Positions 6,287 to 7,699 of a stretch of 7,699 nucleotides of DNA are shown here, piece by piece. The position numbers and the translations under genes are program-made. The stretch is from Bacteroidia bacterium (GTDB lineage: Bacteria; Bacteroidota; Bacteroidia; Bacteroidales; Prolixibacteraceae): positions 1 through 7,699 of the forward strand of contig JANYJT010000283.1 in the NCBI GenBank assembly GCA_025358395.1, given 5' to 3'. How positions within the stretch are numbered: the first letter of the stretch is position 1; each line of letters begins with the position of its first letter. Below the pieces are notes generated by a model, which saw only the letters and a program-made list of their open reading frames with translations, searched no databases and was not told the origin of the DNA.

Positions 6287-7656
6287 TTCTTTTTGGCTTC
6301 CCCAAAAAGCGTCCTGACCAATTTCTCCACCCGCTCGATCTGGTGAATTTTTATGTCGAAACGGGAGAAGTCTACCCCTTTGCTGTATTTCGAGATGTAA
6401 ATCTCTTTAAACCCCAGTTTCTGCGCTTCTGCAATGCGTTGTTCTATCTTTCCAACGGGTCTGATCTCACCAGTTAATCCTACTTCACCTGAAAAGGCAA
6501 CTCCCTTGTCTATCGCAATATCAAAATTAGATGACATGATGGCACAGATAACGGCCAGGTCCATAGCCGGATCATCGACCTTCAAGCCACCGGCGATGTT
6601 GAGGAAAACATCCTTTACCATCAATTTAAATCCGGCCCGTTTTTCGAGAACAGCAAGGAGCATGTTCATTCTGCGCAAATCGAAGCCTGTTGCCGAACGC
6701 TGAGGTGTACCATAAGCAGCTGAACCAACCAAGGCCTGAACTTCGATCAGAAAGGAGCGCATGCCTTCAATGGCTGCGGAGGTAGATGTTCCGCTGAGTC
6801 CTTCGTTGTGAGAGGAGAGAAGCATCTCTGATGGATTGCTTACTTCTCTTAACCCGGATTGTTGCATTTCATAAATTCCGAGTTCTGAAGTTGAGCCAAA
6901 TCTATTCTTGACAGACCTTACGATCCTGTAAAAATGGTTTCTGTCACCTTCAAACTGTAAAACCGTATCGACAATGTGCTCGAGTACTTTCGGACCCGCC
7001 AGACTCCCCTCTTTCGTGATATGACCTATTAAAATTACTGCGATGTTTCTCGACTTTGCCAGTTTCATGATGGCTATCGTACATTCCCGTACCTGGGTTA
7101 CACTTCCGGCAGTCGACTCAATTGCTTCACTGCTGACAGTCTGAATGGAGTCGATAATCACCAGGTCAGGAGATTCTCTGTCGATGTGCAAAAGAACAGA
7201 CTCAAGTATCGTTTCGCATAAAAAGAGACAGTTTGGGTTGTTTCCATCCAACCGCTCAGCGCGCATTTTCAGCTGCTGCAGACTCTCCTCCCCGGAAATA
7301 TAAAGAACTTTTCTTCTTTGCAGTTGAAGGGCAATCTGGAGTACAAGTGTTGACTTTCCGATCCCCGGTTCTCCTCCTAATAAGATCAGTCCGCCTGGCA
7401 CCATTCCACCGCCAAGTACTCTGTTAAACTCCGCATTGGAAGTATCTATCCTGGGAAGTTCGAGCAGATCAATCTCGTTGAGCGTAACCGGTCTGGAGGA
7501 AGAGGAGAATCCGGAAGGTGATGGAAGGTTTTTTAACGGAAGGGAAACCTCTTCCCGGAAAGTATTCCACTCGCCACATGACGTACAATGGCCGATCCAT
7601 TTTGGAGAGGCAAATCCACAATTCTGACAGACAAACGATGTTTTTAGCTTTGCCAA
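6274..7656 (-). CDS. radA: RadA (Sms), DNA repair and recombination ATPase
   Basis: RadA is a RecA-like ATPase that drives branch migration of recombination intermediates and helps repair. The 460 residues match the usual length. An N-terminal zinc finger has Cys10, Cys13, Cys24 and Cys27. The ATPase core has Walker A GEPGIGKST (95-103, Lys101), Walker B LVIIDS (Asp169), and the RadA signature KNRFG (250-254). The C-terminal Lon-like domain follows (about 290-450), with AYGTPQRSATGFDLRRMNMLLAVLE split over the helix region and GEVGLTGEIRPVGKIEQR. The start codon is TTG at 7654-7656: an in-frame TAA lies at 7663-7665, the next ATG is residue 85, and the N terminus MAKLKTSF is typical of Bacteroidota RadA. 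The last residues KKKDKG lie in the heptamer repeat. The gene converges on the T9SS operon and is not functionally linked to it. Its promoter would lie mostly beyond the window; only 43 upstream bases are visible. Confidence 0.96.
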   Translation of the reverse strand: MAKLKTSFVCQNCGFASPKWIGHCTSCGEWNTFREEVSLPLKNLPSPSGFSSSSRPVTLNEIDLLELPRIDTSNAEFNRVLGGGMVPGGLILLGGEPGIGKSTLVLQIALQLQRRKVLYISGEESLQQLKMRAERLDGNNPNCLFLCETILESVLLHIDRESPDLVIIDSIQTVSSEAIESTAGSVTQVRECTIAIMKLAKSRNIAVILIGHITKEGSLAGPKVLEHIVDTVLQFEGDRNHFYRIVRSVKNRFGSTSELGIYEMQQSGLREVSNPSEMLLSSHNEGLSGTSTSAAIEGMRSFLIEVQALVGSAAYGTPQRSATGFDLRRMNMLLAVLEKRAGFKLMVKDVFLNIAGGLKVDDPAMDLAVICAIMSSNFDIAIDKGVAFSGEVGLTGEIRPVGKIEQRIAEAQKLGFKEIYISKYSKGVDFSRFDIKIHQIERVEKLVRTLFGEAKKKDKG

Positions 7657-7679
7657 TTTATTTTATACCAATCGGTTTG

Positions 7680-7695
7680 TTTCCGTATCCGGAAA
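7680..7695. other. Small palindrome upstream of radA
   Basis: TTTCCG at 7680-7685 pairs with CGGAAA at 7690-7695 around a 4-base loop (TATC). It lies 24 nt upstream of the radA TTG start, where an operator or 5' leader hairpin could be placed. No T run follows on the minus strand. The window ends in ATG on the + strand (7697-7699), which could start a divergent gene but cannot be judged from three bases. Confidence 0.3.
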
Positions 7696-7699
7696 AATG

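Noticed and set aside
6229..6477. A + strand reading frame of 82 codons with a hydrophobic start
   Set aside because: It begins inside the palindrome loop and then runs antisense to the conserved C-terminal part of radA. Its hydrophobic look comes from the TTTAGCC and TTTATCC repeats.

Overview
The window comes from a member of the Bacteroidota. Its centre is the core gene cluster of the type IX secretion system (T9SS, Por secretion) and gliding-motility machine, which is found only in that phylum. The genes lie in the order porP/sprF-like, gldK (porK), gldL (porL), gldM (porM), gldN (porN), all on the + strand with gaps of 3 to 32 nt, so they are probably one transcription unit. A porP-type gene directly ahead of gldK resembles the porPKLMN layout of Porphyromonas gingivalis. 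The long GldL argues against a close Flavobacterium relative. I cannot name the genus.

Layout. Bases 1-165 hold the C-terminal end of an upstream + strand gene that looks like the Bacteroidota arginase/formimidoylglutamase (ureohydrolase) family. Bases 166-361 form a spacer with a GC-rich hairpin and no convincing promoter. Bases 362-6175 carry the five T9SS genes. Bases 6176-6286 carry a striking inverted repeat flanked by GGCTAAA-type heptamer repeats between two convergent genes. Bases 6274-7656 on the minus strand encode RadA, a DNA-repair ATPase. The last 43 bases contain only a small palindrome.

How the genes work together. GldL and GldM form the inner-membrane motor, driven by the proton-motive force. 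The GldL transmembrane pair surrounds the single GldM helix, and the long periplasmic part of GldM reaches towards the outer membrane. GldK (lipoprotein) and GldN (periplasmic) form the ring under the outer membrane that GldM contacts. The PorP/SprF-like protein is an outer-membrane beta-barrel of the family that helps anchor or export T9SS products. RadA is an unrelated housekeeping gene that happens to converge on the operon.

I found no undescribed multi-gene system. The points most worth a second look are the palindrome plus heptamer array at 6187-6286, which runs into the end of radA; two substitutions at normally polar motor positions of GldL; and the uncertain starts of porP, gldK and gldL.
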